This document shows positions 1-10,400 of a stretch of 64,000 nucleotides of DNA, one piece after another. Source of the stretch: Brevundimonas guildfordensis (GTDB lineage: Bacteria; Pseudomonadota; Alphaproteobacteria; Caulobacterales; Caulobacteraceae); NCBI RefSeq assembly GCF_014836405.1, contig NZ_JACSQU010000002.1:1-64000 (forward strand). Direction: 5' to 3'. Under the pieces are notes generated by a model, which saw nothing but the letters and a program-made list of their open reading frames with translations, was not told the origin of the DNA and searched no databases. The first letter of the stretch is position 1; each line of letters starts with the position of its first letter. Made by a program: the position numbers and the translations under genes.

Positions 1-72
<72 letters not shown>

Positions 73-82
73 AGCCTTACCA

Positions 83-108
83 AACCCCGTAGCCCATGCT
101 GCGGGGTT
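83..108 (+). terminator. hairpin downstream of tRNA-Met, probable terminator
   Basis: An 11-bp stem (83-93 with 98-108, one G-T wobble) closes a CCAT tetraloop and is followed by a pyrimidine-rich but weak T tract. Its position 10 bp after the tRNA fits termination of the tRNA transcript. Confidence 0.6.
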
Positions 109-474
109 CTCTGCTTTCTGGCTCACTCCGACGTCAGCGCGCCCAGGTCGCACAATCCCGCCCGGCCCGTCAGAACGCGTTGCGGCAGGACGCAGAAGGG
201 GCGCTCGGTCGCACCATGCCGCTTTCCCCATGATGTGACCCGACGCCTATTCAGTCGACCATTTCTGGCGTGAACCCAAGGCGCCGCACCGGCGATGCTT
301 CAGCGCCCTCCGTTCAAGAGCCCCTTCTTATAACCGGGGGCGGAACCTCAAGAGGAGAGTGGGATTCCATCGTCTCTTGTATGGAGGCCGACGGCATGCA
401 GGCCTCTGCGGGCGACATCGGCGCTGTCATCACGTAGGGCTTTGCCGTCCAGGCAGCGTCGCAGGAGAAGTAGC
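109..474. other. intergenic region without a recognised gene
   Basis: About 365 bp between the tRNA terminator and the TonB receptor. I see no convincing ORF, tRNA or riboswitch; the cobalamin-box pattern expected ahead of some TonB receptors is absent. One short hairpin can form at 349-379 (CAAGAG with CTCTTG). A short reading frame at 381-437 and the following codons look faintly like a decayed signal peptide (see findings). Confidence 0.5.
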
Positions 475-2490
475 GTGTTCGAATCTCAGCCGGTTTCCGT
501 GGACGAGGTGGTGGTGACGGCGGCGCGCTTGCCGCCTGCAGCGGGGGAAGCCGCCTTTTCGGTCGTGCGGCTGGATGGATCTGCGCTCGATCGGTCGATG
601 CGGCTGGACGAAGCGCTGGCCAGTGTGCCGGCGGTTTCGTTGTTCAGGCGCACCACCAGCCTCTCGGCCAATCCGACGACCCAGGGGATCTCCCTGCGCG
701 CCATCGCGCCTTCCGGGGCCGGGCGCACGCTGGTGACGCTCGACGGCGTGCCTCTGAATGATCCGTTCGGCGGCTGGGTTCTGTGGTCGCAGTTGCCGAC
801 GGAAGCATTGGAAAGTCTGGATATCGTGCGCGGGGCGGGGGCGGGTCCCTACGGCGCGGGCGCCCTGACCGGGGTGATCCAGCTGCGCGAGCGCGAGCGC
901 GGCGGCGTGCTGGACGCCTCAATCGCCGAGCGCGCCGGCGCGCGGTTGGCGGGATCGGGCGGGATCGACGCCGGACCAATGCGGCTGACCGGTTCCGCCC
1001 TCTACGAGACCAGCGACGGCTATGTTCCCGTGCGCGGCGCGGCGGCGGGTCAGGCGGACACGCCGCTGGATCTCGAGACGCGAGCGGCGGCTCTGCGGCT
1101 GGACGCGCCGCTTGGCGGGGCGCGCCTGTCCCTGCGCGCCTCGGCCTATGACGAAGAGCGCGGCTCGGGCCTGTCAGGCGCGCGGTCCAGCGCCAGCGGC
1201 CATCTGCTGTCGGCGACGGCGGCGCGGCGGCCTCAGGAAGGCGCCTATGGCTGGCGGCTGCAGGCCTGGCGACGCGAGAGCGACTTCGCCAACAGCTCGG
1301 TCGCCGTTGCGGCGGACCGCAGCGCGACGACTCCCGCCAACGATCAATATGCGACCCCGGCGACCGGCTGGGGCGTCAACGCCGCCCTGCGCCGCGCCGC
1401 GCGCGATGTGGCGGGCGGGCGGCTGGAATGGGAGTTGGGCGCCGACGCGCGCTTTAACGAGGGCGAGACCCGCGAACGCTTCCGCTTCATGGACGGCGCC
1501 TTCACCCGCGACCGCTTCGCGGGCGGCGAGACCTCGGTGGCGGGCCTCTATGGCGAGGCGTCGTGGCGTGACGACCTGTGGCTGGTCGCCGGGGGCTTGC
1601 GTCTGGACGGCTGGAAGAACGAAAACGGGCGCCGGCTGGAGCGTGATCGAGCCAGCGGCGCGGCGACCCTCGATGAGGCCGATCCCGAGCGTTCCGGCGA
1701 GGTGGTCAGCGCCCGCCTGGCGGCGCGGCGTATGATCGGCGGCGGCTGGGCGGCACGGGCTGCGGCCTACTCCGGCTTCCGTCCCGCCACACTGAACGAG
1801 CTGCACCGTCCGTTCCGGGTCGGCAACGATCTGACCGAGGCCAACGCCGGCCTGGTTCCCGAGGCGCTGCAGGGCGCGGAGGCGGGTCTGGCCTATGAGG
1901 GACCGATCGCGACATTCGGCGCCACCCTGTTCTGGAACCGGATCGAGGACGCCATCGTCAATGTGACCATAGGCGAGGGGCCGGGAACCTTCCCGCGCGC
2001 CGGTTTCGTTCCGGCCGGCGGCGTTCTGCGCCAGCGCCAGAACGCCGGGACCATCGAGGCGACGGGTATCGAGCTGACGGCGCGCCGCAGCCTGGCCGGC
2101 GGAGTGACCCTGGACGGGGCTGTTTCCGTCACCGACGCCCGCATGGACGGCGGCTCGGCGGCCCCGCAGCTGACAGGTCTGCGTCCGGCTCAGGCGCCGA
2201 TCTGGAGCGCCACGGCGGGGCTGGACTGGCGCGCCAGCGACCGGCTGACCCTGGCCGCCCAGGCCCGCTATGAGAGCAAGCGGTTCGACGATGACCTGAA
2301 CAGCCGCGTTCTGGGCCCGGCTGTCGTGATGGACGCCCGCGCCGAATGGCGGATGACGCCGGCGGCCATGATCTGGGCGGCGGCCGACAACCTGTTCGAC
2401 GAGGCGGTGGAGGTGTCCGAGACGGGAACGGGCGTCGAGGGCTACAGCCCGCCGCGCACCCTGCGCCTGGGCGTCCGCTGGACCTATTGA
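475..2490 (+). CDS. TonB-dependent outer membrane receptor, apparently without signal peptide
   Basis: A TonB-gated outer membrane beta-barrel receptor. The N-terminus carries a TonB-box-like VDEVVVTAARLP, followed by a plug domain (about residues 15-140, with LVTLDGVPLNDPFGG and DIVRGAGAGPYGAGA) and a barrel that ends in an aromatic residue (RWTY), as outer membrane proteins usually do. I place the start at the GTG preceded by AGGAGA with 6-bp spacing; a TTG at 442 is in frame but has no ribosome site. From either start the protein begins directly at the mature region with no hydrophobic signal sequence, which is abnormal for the family. The substrate is unknown; the plug resembles BtuB/FecA-type receptors only in a general way. 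It converges on dctD. Confidence 0.82.
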   Translation: MFESQPVSVDEVVVTAARLPPAAGEAAFSVVRLDGSALDRSMRLDEALASVPAVSLFRRTTSLSANPTTQGISLRAIAPSGAGRTLVTLDGVPLNDPFGGWVLWSQLPTEALESLDIVRGAGAGPYGAGALTGVIQLRERERGGVLDASIAERAGARLAGSGGIDAGPMRLTGSALYETSDGYVPVRGAAAGQADTPLDLETRAAALRLDAPLGGARLSLRASAYDEERGSGLSGARSSASGHLLSATAARRPQEGAYGWRLQAWRRESDFANSSVAVAADRSATTPANDQYATPATGWGVNAALRRAARDVAGGRLEWELGADARFNEGETRERFRFMDGAFTRDRFAGGETSVAGLYGEASWRDDLWLVAGGLRLDGWKNENGRRLERDRASGAATLDEADPERSGEVVSARLAARRMIGGGWAARAAAYSGFRPATLNELHRPFRVGNDLTEANAGLVPEALQGAEAGLAYEGPIATFGATLFWNRIEDAIVNVTIGEGPGTFPRAGFVPAGGVLRQRQNAGTIEATGIELTARRSLAGGVTLDGAVSVTDARMDGGSAAPQLTGLRPAQAPIWSATAGLDWRASDRLTLAAQARYESKRFDDDLNSRVLGPAVVMDARAEWRMTPAAMIWAAADNLFDEAVEVSETGTGVEGYSPPRTLRLGVRWTY

Positions 2491-2573
2491 AGCGATCAGC
2501 GGCAGTGACGTCGCGGCCTGAGGGGGACCCCGTTCGAGGCGTGAGCGGGCGCGGGGCGGCGGCTTCGGGCGTC

Positions 2574-3914
2574 TCAGCCGCTGCGATAGTCCGCCGGCTT
2601 CAGGTTGTGGCGCTTCAGCTTGTCGTAGAGGGTTTTGCGGGGAACCCTCAGCTGTAGAAGGGCCTCGCTGACGTTGCCGCCGACGGCTTCCAACGTGTCC
2701 TCCAGGATTCGTTTCTCGAAATCGGCGACGCGCTCCACCAGGCCGCGGGTCTCGCTGCTCGCCATGTCTTCGCGGCCTTCCAGACCGAGGGCGAAGCGTT
2801 GGGCGAAGTGGGACAGCTCGCGGATGTTGCCGGGCCAGCTATGCTCCAGCAGGTGGGAGCGAACCGTGTCGGTGATGACCGGCGGCTCAGCCCCCGCCGC
2901 GATCGGCGCGCGCGCCGCCAGGCTGGCGAACAACAGGGGGATGTCTTCGCGACGCTCGCGCAAGGGCGGCACGCGCAGCCGTACGACGTTCAGGCGATAG
3001 TAGAGCTCCTCGCGAAGGCGGCCGCTGGCGAGGGCCTGATCCAGGTCGCCGGTCGCCGAGGCGAGGACGCGAATGTCGACGGTGCGCGGCTCCGACGCGC
3101 CGATGGGGTGGATCTCGCGCTCTTCGAGGACGCGGAGCATCTTGACCTGGGCGGCGGTTGGCATGCTTTCCACGGCGTCCAGAAACAGCGAGCCCCCATG
3201 CGCGCGCTCGACATGGCCGATCCGGCGTCGCAGGGCCCCGGCGAAGGCGCCCAGCTCATGACCGAACAGTTCGCTTTCGATCAACCCGTCGGGCAGGGCG
3301 CCGCAGTTGACCGCGACGAAGGGGTGGGGGCGGCGCCGACCGCCATTGTGCAGGGCGCGGGCCACAGCTTCCTTGCCGACGCCGGTCTCGCCTTCAATCA
3401 GGACGTCCATGCGTGCGTCGGCGATCTGGGCGATGGTGGCGCGCAGCGAGCGGATCGCAGGGCTGTCGCCCAGCAGCGGCAGTTCCAGCCCGGCCTCGGA
3501 CGACAGGGCGGTCAGCCGCCGATTGTCCAGCACCAGGGCGCGCTTCTCCAGCGCCCGAGTCAGGCTTTCGCACAGGCGGTCAAAGGCGAAGGGCTTGGCG
3601 ACGAAGTCATAGGCGCCGCCGCGCATGGCGGCGACCGCTTCGGCCACGTCGCCGTGCCCGGTGCTCAGGATGACGGGCAGGGCGGGGTCGAGCGCCTGAA
3701 GCCGGTTGAGCGTCTGACGGCCGTCCAGACCCGGCATTCGCAGGTCGGTCACCACCACGCCGGGAAAGTCGGCGTCGATTTCGGCCAGCGCGGCCTCGGC
3801 TGAGCGATACGCGCGCACGCTCAGGCCTTCGACCTCCATGCGTTCGGCAAGGGCGTTGCGGAAGTCGTCGTCATCCTCGATCAGGGCGACGGTCTCAAGG
3901 CGAAGGAAATTCAT
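2574..3914 (-). CDS. dctD: DctD-like response regulator (NtrC family) with altered AAA+ motifs
   Basis: Response regulator partner of the adjacent DctB. It has a receiver domain (phospho-acceptor Asp about residue 57 in VVTDLRMPG), an AAA+ domain with Walker A GETGVGKE, and a C-terminal Fis-type HTH ([20 protein letters not shown]). Two hallmark positions differ. The sigma54-contact loop GAFTGA reads GAFAGA, and Walker B is LFLDAVES where the family has LFLDEIES, so the catalytic Glu is Ala. I choose the ATG at 3914 because GGAGG lies 7 bp upstream; ATG 3929 is an alternative. By homology it would control C4-dicarboxylate transport, but with these substitutions it may not be a normal sigma54 activator. 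Confidence 0.85.
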   Translation of the reverse strand: MNFLRLETVALIEDDDDFRNALAERMEVEGLSVRAYRSAEAALAEIDADFPGVVVTDLRMPGLDGRQTLNRLQALDPALPVILSTGHGDVAEAVAAMRGGAYDFVAKPFAFDRLCESLTRALEKRALVLDNRRLTALSSEAGLELPLLGDSPAIRSLRATIAQIADARMDVLIEGETGVGKEAVARALHNGGRRRPHPFVAVNCGALPDGLIESELFGHELGAFAGALRRRIGHVERAHGGSLFLDAVESMPTAAQVKMLRVLEEREIHPIGASEPRTVDIRVLASATGDLDQALASGRLREELYYRLNVVRLRVPPLRERREDIPLLFASLAARAPIAAGAEPPVITDTVRSHLLEHSWPGNIRELSHFAQRFALGLEGREDMASSETRGLVERVADFEKRILEDTLEAVGGNVSEALLQLRVPRKTLYDKLKRHNLKPADYRSG

Positions 3915-3928
3915 GACGCGCGCCTCCA

Positions 3929-5761
3929 TCAAGCGGCCTTCAGGCGGATCGTAAAGGCGGCGCCGGCGGCAGCTGAGCGCAGGTCCAGTTCTCCCCCGAA
4001 GCCGGCGACGATGTCGCGGCTTATGACCAGGCCCAGACCCAGGCCGTTGGCCTTGCTGGTGACGAAGGGGGTGAAGAGCTGGTCGCGAATCTCGTCGGTC
4101 ACGCCAGGTCCGTTGTCCGCAACCCGCAGTTCAACCTGGTCTGCGATCCGCTCCACCGCCAGCGTGATGTGGCCGTCGGGACGTCCTTCCAGCGCCTCAG
4201 CGGCGTTCTGCATCAGGTTGACGATCACCTGCTCGAGACGAAAGCGGTCGGCGACCACCATCATGTCTTCGCCGCGCGGACGGGTCAGACGGACCCCGGC
4301 CTGGCGCAGGCGTCCGCCCAGCAGCAGCAGGGCGCCGTCGATCGCCTCGTTGAGCGAGACCGGGCGCAACTGCGGCTCGGCCTTGCGTGAGAAGACCCTC
4401 AGTTCGTGCGTGATGGCGCCGATGCGGGCGGTCAGGTCGCCGATGCGGCTTAAGGCGCGGGCGGCTTTGGCGCCCTGGTCACGCTGCAGATAGGCTGAAG
4501 CCGTTTCAGCCTGGGTGCGGATGGCGGCGACGGGCTGGTTGATCTCATGGGCCACGCCGGCGGCGATCTGGCCCAGAGCCGCCAGCTTGCCGGCCTGCAC
4601 CAGTTCGTCGCGCAGGGCTTCGCGGCTGGCCTCGGCGCGAACGCGTTCTTCAATCTGGCGATTCAGGGCGATATTGGCTTGGCGAAGGTCGTGCGTCCGC
4701 TCCTCAATGCGGCGTTCCAGTTCCAACCTGGCGGCCTCGGCAGTGCGTTGCCGTGCGGCGGCCTGCTGGCGCCGACGCAGAAGCACGGCGGCGACGCCGA
4801 AGGCCAGGGTTGCGATCAGGACGGCGAGGGTGCGGGCGTTGGCGACGTTCGTCTCTATGGCGCCCCGGTCGGGGGTCAGCAGGTGCAGCGTCCAGCCGGG
4901 CGTCATGGTGTCGACGCGAGCATGCATCCATGGGCGCGGGACGCCTTCCAACGGCGCTTCGACCCGCTGGGTCTTTCCGCCCTGCGGCGTGTGGAAGGGC
5001 AGGGGCTTCAAGGCGCCGTCGGTCAGGGTCTGGTCGGCCAGGGTCAGACGACGGCTTTCGGCGTCCATCGGCCGCAGGGTGCGGAAGCGCCAGTCCGGAA
5101 TGCTCGTGATCAGCACCACGCCGCCCGGATCGACGACATAGGCGGGCTCGCCCGAGGCGCGCCACTCCGCCTCCAGGGCGTCGAACTCGACCTTGACCAC
5201 CACCACCCCGATGGCGCGAGCTCCCTCAACGACCCGCCGCGCCAGGAACAGCCCAGGCTTGCCGCTGACCGTGCCCAGGGCGAAAAACTCCGCCGACCCG
5301 TCCCGCATCGCCTTGTTGAAATAGGGCCGAAAACTGTAGTCAGCCCCAATGAAGGTCACCGGATGGTTCCAGTTGCTGGCGGCGCGCGTGACGCCGTCTG
5401 CGCCGATGACGTAGATGGCCGACGCGCGGGTCTGATCTGCCAGGGCTTCCAGTCTTTGGTTCAGGGGCCTGGCGTCGAAACGCGGCGTCGTCAGCAGCCG
5501 CGCGACGTCGGCGTCGGTCGCCATGGCGGGGGCCAGCGCGCGGTATTTCTCCAGTTCGCTGCGCAGGACCGCCGCGTGCAGAGCGGCCGCGGCTTCCGAC
5601 TGGCGCGCCAGTTCGGCGGCGGCTTCTTTGCGGGCGGTTTCGCCAAGGGCGTAGGCGCCCGCCGTCGCGGCAATCAACCAGCCGAGCACGAGGCCCGCCC
5701 ACAGGCCCAGCTGTCGCCGGTGACCGTTGCCGCGAGAGGATGCAGGGCGCGCAGAGTTCAT
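3929..5761 (-). CDS. dctB: DctB-like C4-dicarboxylate sensor histidine kinase
   Basis: Membrane sensor kinase, 610 aa. An N-terminal membrane segment (about residues 20-40) is followed by a periplasmic sensing region (to about residue 300) typical of DctB, a second membrane segment, a coiled coil of about 60 residues, then HisKA with the phospho-His motif AAGVAHEINQPVAA and a HATPase with NLMQNAAEAL and DNGPGV boxes. It lies just upstream of dctD on the same strand and is divergent from dctA, the standard dctBD/dctA arrangement. The start codon is 9 bp from a perfect palindrome, so autoregulation is possible. Confidence 0.9.
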   Translation of the reverse strand: MNSARPASSRGNGHRRQLGLWAGLVLGWLIAATAGAYALGETARKEAAAELARQSEAAAALHAAVLRSELEKYRALAPAMATDADVARLLTTPRFDARPLNQRLEALADQTRASAIYVIGADGVTRAASNWNHPVTFIGADYSFRPYFNKAMRDGSAEFFALGTVSGKPGLFLARRVVEGARAIGVVVVKVEFDALEAEWRASGEPAYVVDPGGVVLITSIPDWRFRTLRPMDAESRRLTLADQTLTDGALKPLPFHTPQGGKTQRVEAPLEGVPRPWMHARVDTMTPGWTLHLLTPDRGAIETNVANARTLAVLIATLAFGVAAVLLRRRQQAAARQRTAEAARLELERRIEERTHDLRQANIALNRQIEERVRAEASREALRDELVQAGKLAALGQIAAGVAHEINQPVAAIRTQAETASAYLQRDQGAKAARALSRIGDLTARIGAITHELRVFSRKAEPQLRPVSLNEAIDGALLLLGGRLRQAGVRLTRPRGEDMMVVADRFRLEQVIVNLMQNAAEALEGRPDGHITLAVERIADQVELRVADNGPGVTDEIRDQLFTPFVTSKANGLGLGLVISRDIVAGFGGELDLRSAAAGAAFTIRLKAA

Positions 5762-5770
5762 CGTGACAAT

Positions 5771-5876
5771 GTGCGGTAATCCGCACTAATCCGCCATAGA
5801 TCAAGGCGATTAATCGCACAAACTGCGTCTGCGTCCATGCTCATTCTAAAAAATTAATAGCAAATACAAATATTTG
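5771..5876. promoter_or_regulatory. palindrome cluster in the dctB-dctA divergent intergenic region
   Basis: The AT-rich gap between the divergent genes holds GTGCGG-TAAT-CCGCAC (5771-5786), the perfect palindrome GCGATTAATCGC (5806-5817) and CAAATATTTG (5867-5876). The first two share a half-site of the form TAATC(C)GCAC, which occurs about three times in 50 bp. These are plausible regulator (DctD) binding sites. I found no good sigma54 promoter (GG-N10-GC with the flanking consensus): the closest, around 5938, is poor. Confidence 0.5.
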
Positions 5877-5998
5877 TTGCCGTTCCTGCCGCGCCTTGGC
5901 TCCGGCAGACGTCGTGGCCACACTAAGGTCGAAGCGTGGCGAAGATCGCGCCGAGAGGAAATCCGCGAGCCGTGCGCTCGCCATCAGGAGCGACCTTC

Positions 5999-7354
5999 TT
6001 GTCCCCTATCGCGTCCCAGACGCCGGCGGTTGTTCGCCGGCCCTTCTATCAGCATCTTTATGTGCAGGTGCTGGTCGCCATCGTGCTGGGCGGGGCCATC
6101 GGCCACTTCTGGCCGACGTTCGGCGAAAGCCTGAAGCCGCTGGGCGACGCCTTCATCAAGCTGGTGAAGATGATCATCGCGCCGGTGATCTTCCTCACCA
6201 TCGTCACCGGCATCGCCGGGATGCGCGATATCGGCCGGGTCGGTCGGGTGGCGGCCAAGGCGTTCGGTTACTTCCTTTTCTTCTCGACCCTGGCGTTGAT
6301 CGTCGGTCTGATTGTCGCCAATGTGGTCCAGCCCGGCCGCGGTCTGAACATCGATCCCGCCAGCCTCGATAACGGCGCAGTGGCGCAGTACGCGCAAGCG
6401 GCGCACGAAAGCACCATCGTCGGTTTTCTGACGGGCATCATCCCGGACACCGTGGTCAGCGCCTTCTCGACCGGCAACATCCTGCAGGTGCTGTTCGTCT
6501 CCATCCTGTTCGGCATCGCCCTGGCCATGATCGGCGATCTGGGCAAGCCGGTGATGACCTTCCTGGAGTCGGTCAGCGCGGCGTTCTTCAAGCTGGTCGC
6601 CATTCTGATGAAGGCGGCGCCGGTCGGCGCCTTCGGGGCCTTCGCCTTCACCATCGGCGCCTATGGCATCGCCTCGGTCGCCAACCTGTTCGCCCTGATC
6701 GCCACCTTCTATCTGACGTCCGCCATCTTCGTGGTCGGGGTGCTGGGTCTGGTCGCCATCGCCAACGGCTTCAACATCCTGAAGCTGATCCGTTATCTGA
6801 AGGAAGAGCTGCTGCTGGTGCTGGGCACCTCCAGCTCCGAGGCCGCCCTGCCCAGCCTGATCTCCAAGATGGAGCGCGCGGGCGCCGCCAAGTCGGTGGT
6901 CGGCCTGGTCGTGCCGACCGGCTATTCCTTCAACCTGGACGGCACCAACATCTATATGACGATGGCGGCCCTGTTCATCGCCCAGGCGCTGAACATCGAC
7001 CTGAGCCTGCAGGACCAGATCCTGCTGCTGCTCGTGGCCATGCTGTCGTCCAAGGGGGCGGCGGGCATCACCGGCGCCGGCTTCATCACCCTGGCCGCCA
7101 CCCTGTCGGTGGTGCCTTCGGTGCCGGTGGCGGGCATGGCCCTGATCCTGGGCATCGACCGCTTCATGAGCGAGTGCCGGGCCCTGACCAACTTCATCGG
7201 CAACGCCGTGGCCACCATCGTCGTCGCCCGCTGGGAAGGCGAACTGGACCGCGATGCGCTGAAGGCCGCGCTGGATGGCGGGCCTCAGCCGCTGGCCGCC
7301 GCCCCTGATCCCGCCGCCGGACCGGGCGACGACCTGGTCCTCGCCGACGACTAA
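5999..7354 (+). CDS. dctA: C4-dicarboxylate/proton (sodium) symporter DctA
   Basis: Inner membrane symporter of the DAACS family for succinate, fumarate and malate. Family motifs are present: the serine-rich re-entrant loop [10 protein letters not shown], the binding motif [16 protein letters not shown], and multiple transmembrane helices, with a total near the usual 440-450 residues. I choose the TTG at 5999 because AGGAG sits 8 bp upstream and the protein then starts just before the first conserved residues ([10 protein letters not shown]); GTG at 5936 or 5972 would add 21 or 9 residues. It is divergent from dctBD and followed after 64 bp by a TonB receptor and a hydrolase, probably in one transcription unit. 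Confidence 0.92.
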   Translation: MSPIASQTPAVVRRPFYQHLYVQVLVAIVLGGAIGHFWPTFGESLKPLGDAFIKLVKMIIAPVIFLTIVTGIAGMRDIGRVGRVAAKAFGYFLFFSTLALIVGLIVANVVQPGRGLNIDPASLDNGAVAQYAQAAHESTIVGFLTGIIPDTVVSAFSTGNILQVLFVSILFGIALAMIGDLGKPVMTFLESVSAAFFKLVAILMKAAPVGAFGAFAFTIGAYGIASVANLFALIATFYLTSAIFVVGVLGLVAIANGFNILKLIRYLKEELLLVLGTSSSEAALPSLISKMERAGAAKSVVGLVVPTGYSFNLDGTNIYMTMAALFIAQALNIDLSLQDQILLLLVAMLSSKGAAGITGAGFITLAATLSVVPSVPVAGMALILGIDRFMSECRALTNFIGNAVATIVVARWEGELDRDALKAALDGGPQPLAAAPDPAAGPGDDLVLADD

Positions 7355-7418
7355 CCCAAACCCTGAATCAAACGACCTCAACGACACGATCGCCGCCCAC
7401 GGCGACTGGGAGAGAGAT

Positions 7419-10400
7419 ATGAGACACCCCTTCAAGATCGCCCTGATGGCGACATCCGCCTCGACGGTGCTGTTCGCGGGCGCGGCCATCGCGCAGGAAG
7501 CTCCGGCCGAAGCCACCCAGGTCGAGGACATCGTCGTCGTCGGCACCAACATCCGCGGCGCGCGCACCACGGCGGCCCTGCCGGTGGTGGTGGCCGACCG
7601 CGAGCAGATCGAGGCCACCGGCGCCACGACCGGCGACGAGCTGATGCGCACCATCCCGCAGATGGGCGACGTCCTGTTCGATTCCGCCAACAACCCCCAG
7701 ACGTCGAACTCGGCGCGCGGCGATGTCAACTCGGTCAACCTGCGCTCGCTGGGCGTGGGCAACACCCTGGTGCTGCTGAACGGTCGTCGTCTGGTCCAGC
7801 ACCCGACCAGCCAGGGCACGTCGGACACCGGCACGGTGCCGGTGCTGAGCTACAACTCCAACGCCATCCCCGTGTCGGGGCTGGAGCGGCTGGAGGTCCT
7901 GCTGGACGGCGCCGCCGCCATCTATGGCGCGGACGCGGTGGCGGGCGTGGTCAACACGGTCCTGCGCGACAACATCGACGGCCTGACGGTCAGCGCCCGC
8001 TACGGCGGCGCCGAGGGCACGCAGATGCGCGACACCGAGTTCAACCTGTTCACGGGCAAGAATTTCGATCGCGGCAACGTCTCCCTGTTCGCCAACTACG
8101 CGCAGCGCACCGCCCTGTGGGCCTCGGATCAGGACTTCACCCGCTCGGACGACCTGCGTCCGCTGTTCGCCGGCTATCCCGATTTCGCCGACGTCCAGTC
8201 GCTGGACGGCCGCTCCTCGCACACGCCGTGGGCGCGCTTGTCGGTCGGCTCGCGCCCGGTGATCCGCTCGAACGGCGTGGCGGTGACCAACACTGCGGGG
8301 GCCTTCCGCTTCCAGCCGTCCAGCTTCGGCTGCGGCGTCGACATGGGCGGCGACATCTGCCTGTCCAGCGGCAACCACAACTTCAACACGACCAACCGCG
8401 ACATGCGGTACGACACCCGGCATGAGACGACGGTCCGCCCGTCGGTCGAGCGGCTGAACCTGTTCCTCACGGGTCGTTACGACCTGACCGACAGCGTCGA
8501 GGCCTTTGGCGAGGTCGGCTATTACAGCGCCCACAGCCGCGCCGTGCAGCCGCCGGTGGTCAACCTGAACCAGATCTGGATTCCGGCCAGCAACTACTAC
8601 AACCCGTTCGGCCCCATGACCTTCGCCGACGGAACGCTCAATCCGAACCGCCTGCCGGGTCTGTCCGGGGTTCCGGCCGAGGGCCTGCCGGTCCTGATGA
8701 CCAACTACCGCTTCGTCGACACCGGCTTCCAGGTGGTGAAGGTCGACAACTATCAGGCCCGCCTGCTGGGCGGCCTGCGCGGCGAATGGCGCGGCTTCAA
8801 CTGGGAGACGGCGGTCGTCTACTCCGAGGCCGAGGCCAAGGACGTCTCGCCCAACGTCAACATGACGGCCCTGCAGAAGCAGTTGGCTCTGTCCACGCCC
8901 GACGCCTACAACCCCTTCAGCGGGGGCTGCGTCGCCACCACCAGCTACGGCGACTGCTCGCCCAGCTCGCAGGCGGCGATCGACGCCATCATCTTCGACC
9001 TGCGCCGGGTGTCGCGCACGACCCTGACGATGGCGGACTTCAAGCTGTCGCGCGGCGATCTGTTCCAGCTGCCGGGCGGACCGGTCGGCATGGCCTTCGG
9101 CGTCGAGGCGCGCGGCGAGACCCAGAAGGACGACCGCGACGCCAACCTGGACGGAACCTTCACCTTCACCGACATGGTCAGCGGCGAAACCAACCTGTCG
9201 AACGTCTCGGCCGTGAGCCCCAACCCCGACACCTCGGGCAGCCGCGAGGTCTTCTCGACCTATGTCGAGTTGGCCGTGCCGGTGGTCTCGCCCGAGATGA
9301 ACATTCCTCTGGTCTATCAGCTGGATGTGCAGCTGGCCGGCCGCTACGAGCACTATTCCGACTTCGGCTCGGTGGCCAAGCCGAAGATCGCCGCAGCCTG
9401 GGACGTCGTGCCGGGTGTGCGCGTGCGCGGCTCCTATTCGCAGGGCTTCCGCGCGCCGAATCTGGAGCAGACCCACGCCACCGAATACGCCCGTCTGGCC
9501 AGCGGCACGGACTATGTCCGCTGCGAGGCCGACCTGCGCGCCGGCCGCATCAGCAACTTCTCGCAGTGCGCGCAGAACACCTCGGGCGCTTCGCTGCTGG
9601 TCGCCGGCAACCCGGACCTGGAGCCGGAAGAGAGCACCAACACCTCCTACGGCCTGGTGCTGCAGCCGTCCTTCATCCCAGAGCGTTTCGGCGCCTTCAC
9701 CTTCACCATCGACAAGTGGCGGATCGAACAGGAGAAGATCGTCGGCCTGCTGGGCGCCCAGACGGCGCTGGCGCTCGACTATCTGAACCGCGTCGAGGGC
9801 GGCTCCAATCCGCTGGTCAACCGTCGCGCGCCGACGCCTGAGGACATCCTGCTGTTCCAGGGCACGGGCCTGACCCCGGTGGGCGAGGTGGTCTCGATCA
9901 ACGACCGCTTCATCAACCTTCAACCCCAGACTGTCAGCGGCCTGGACCTGGCCATGAACTGGTCGCTGCGTCGCACCAAGTACGGCACCTTCATCGTCAA
10001 TGTGAACGCCAGCAAGCTGGACGAATTCACGCGCGATCCGGGCGACATCGTCAATGAGCTTTACGCCGCCCGCGAAGCCGGAACGATCAATGCGGGCACG
10101 ACCCTGCCGGACTCCTCGCAACTGGTGGGGCAGAACGGCCGTCCGGAATGGCGCCTCAACGCCAGCCTGACCTGGCGCAAGGGTCCGTGGCGCGCAGGGA
10201 TGACCAGCCAGTACGTCAGCGACTTCCAGCAGCCCGGCCTGCTGGGCGCCTCGGGCGATCCGTGGGTCGTTGACGCCCGCCAGACCGTCAACGCCTATGT
10301 GGACTATGAATTCCCGGCCGAGACCCGAGTCCGCCTGGGCGTGCGCGACCTGACCGATGAAGGCCCGTCGCTGGCCGACAACGGCTATCGCGGCACGGTT

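Noticed and set aside
120..440. Cobalamin or other riboswitch before the first TonB receptor
   Set aside because: The conserved B12-box sequence and core are absent; only a short generic hairpin is seen.
5936..5955. Possible sigma54 promoter ahead of dctA
   Set aside because: GG and GC are spaced 10 bp apart but the flanks do not match TGGCAC/TTGC and the site overlaps likely leader sequence.
5984..7834. 616-aa open frame antisense to dctA
   Set aside because: Low-complexity Gln/His/Asp-rich translation typical of an antisense GC-rich frame; not a gene.
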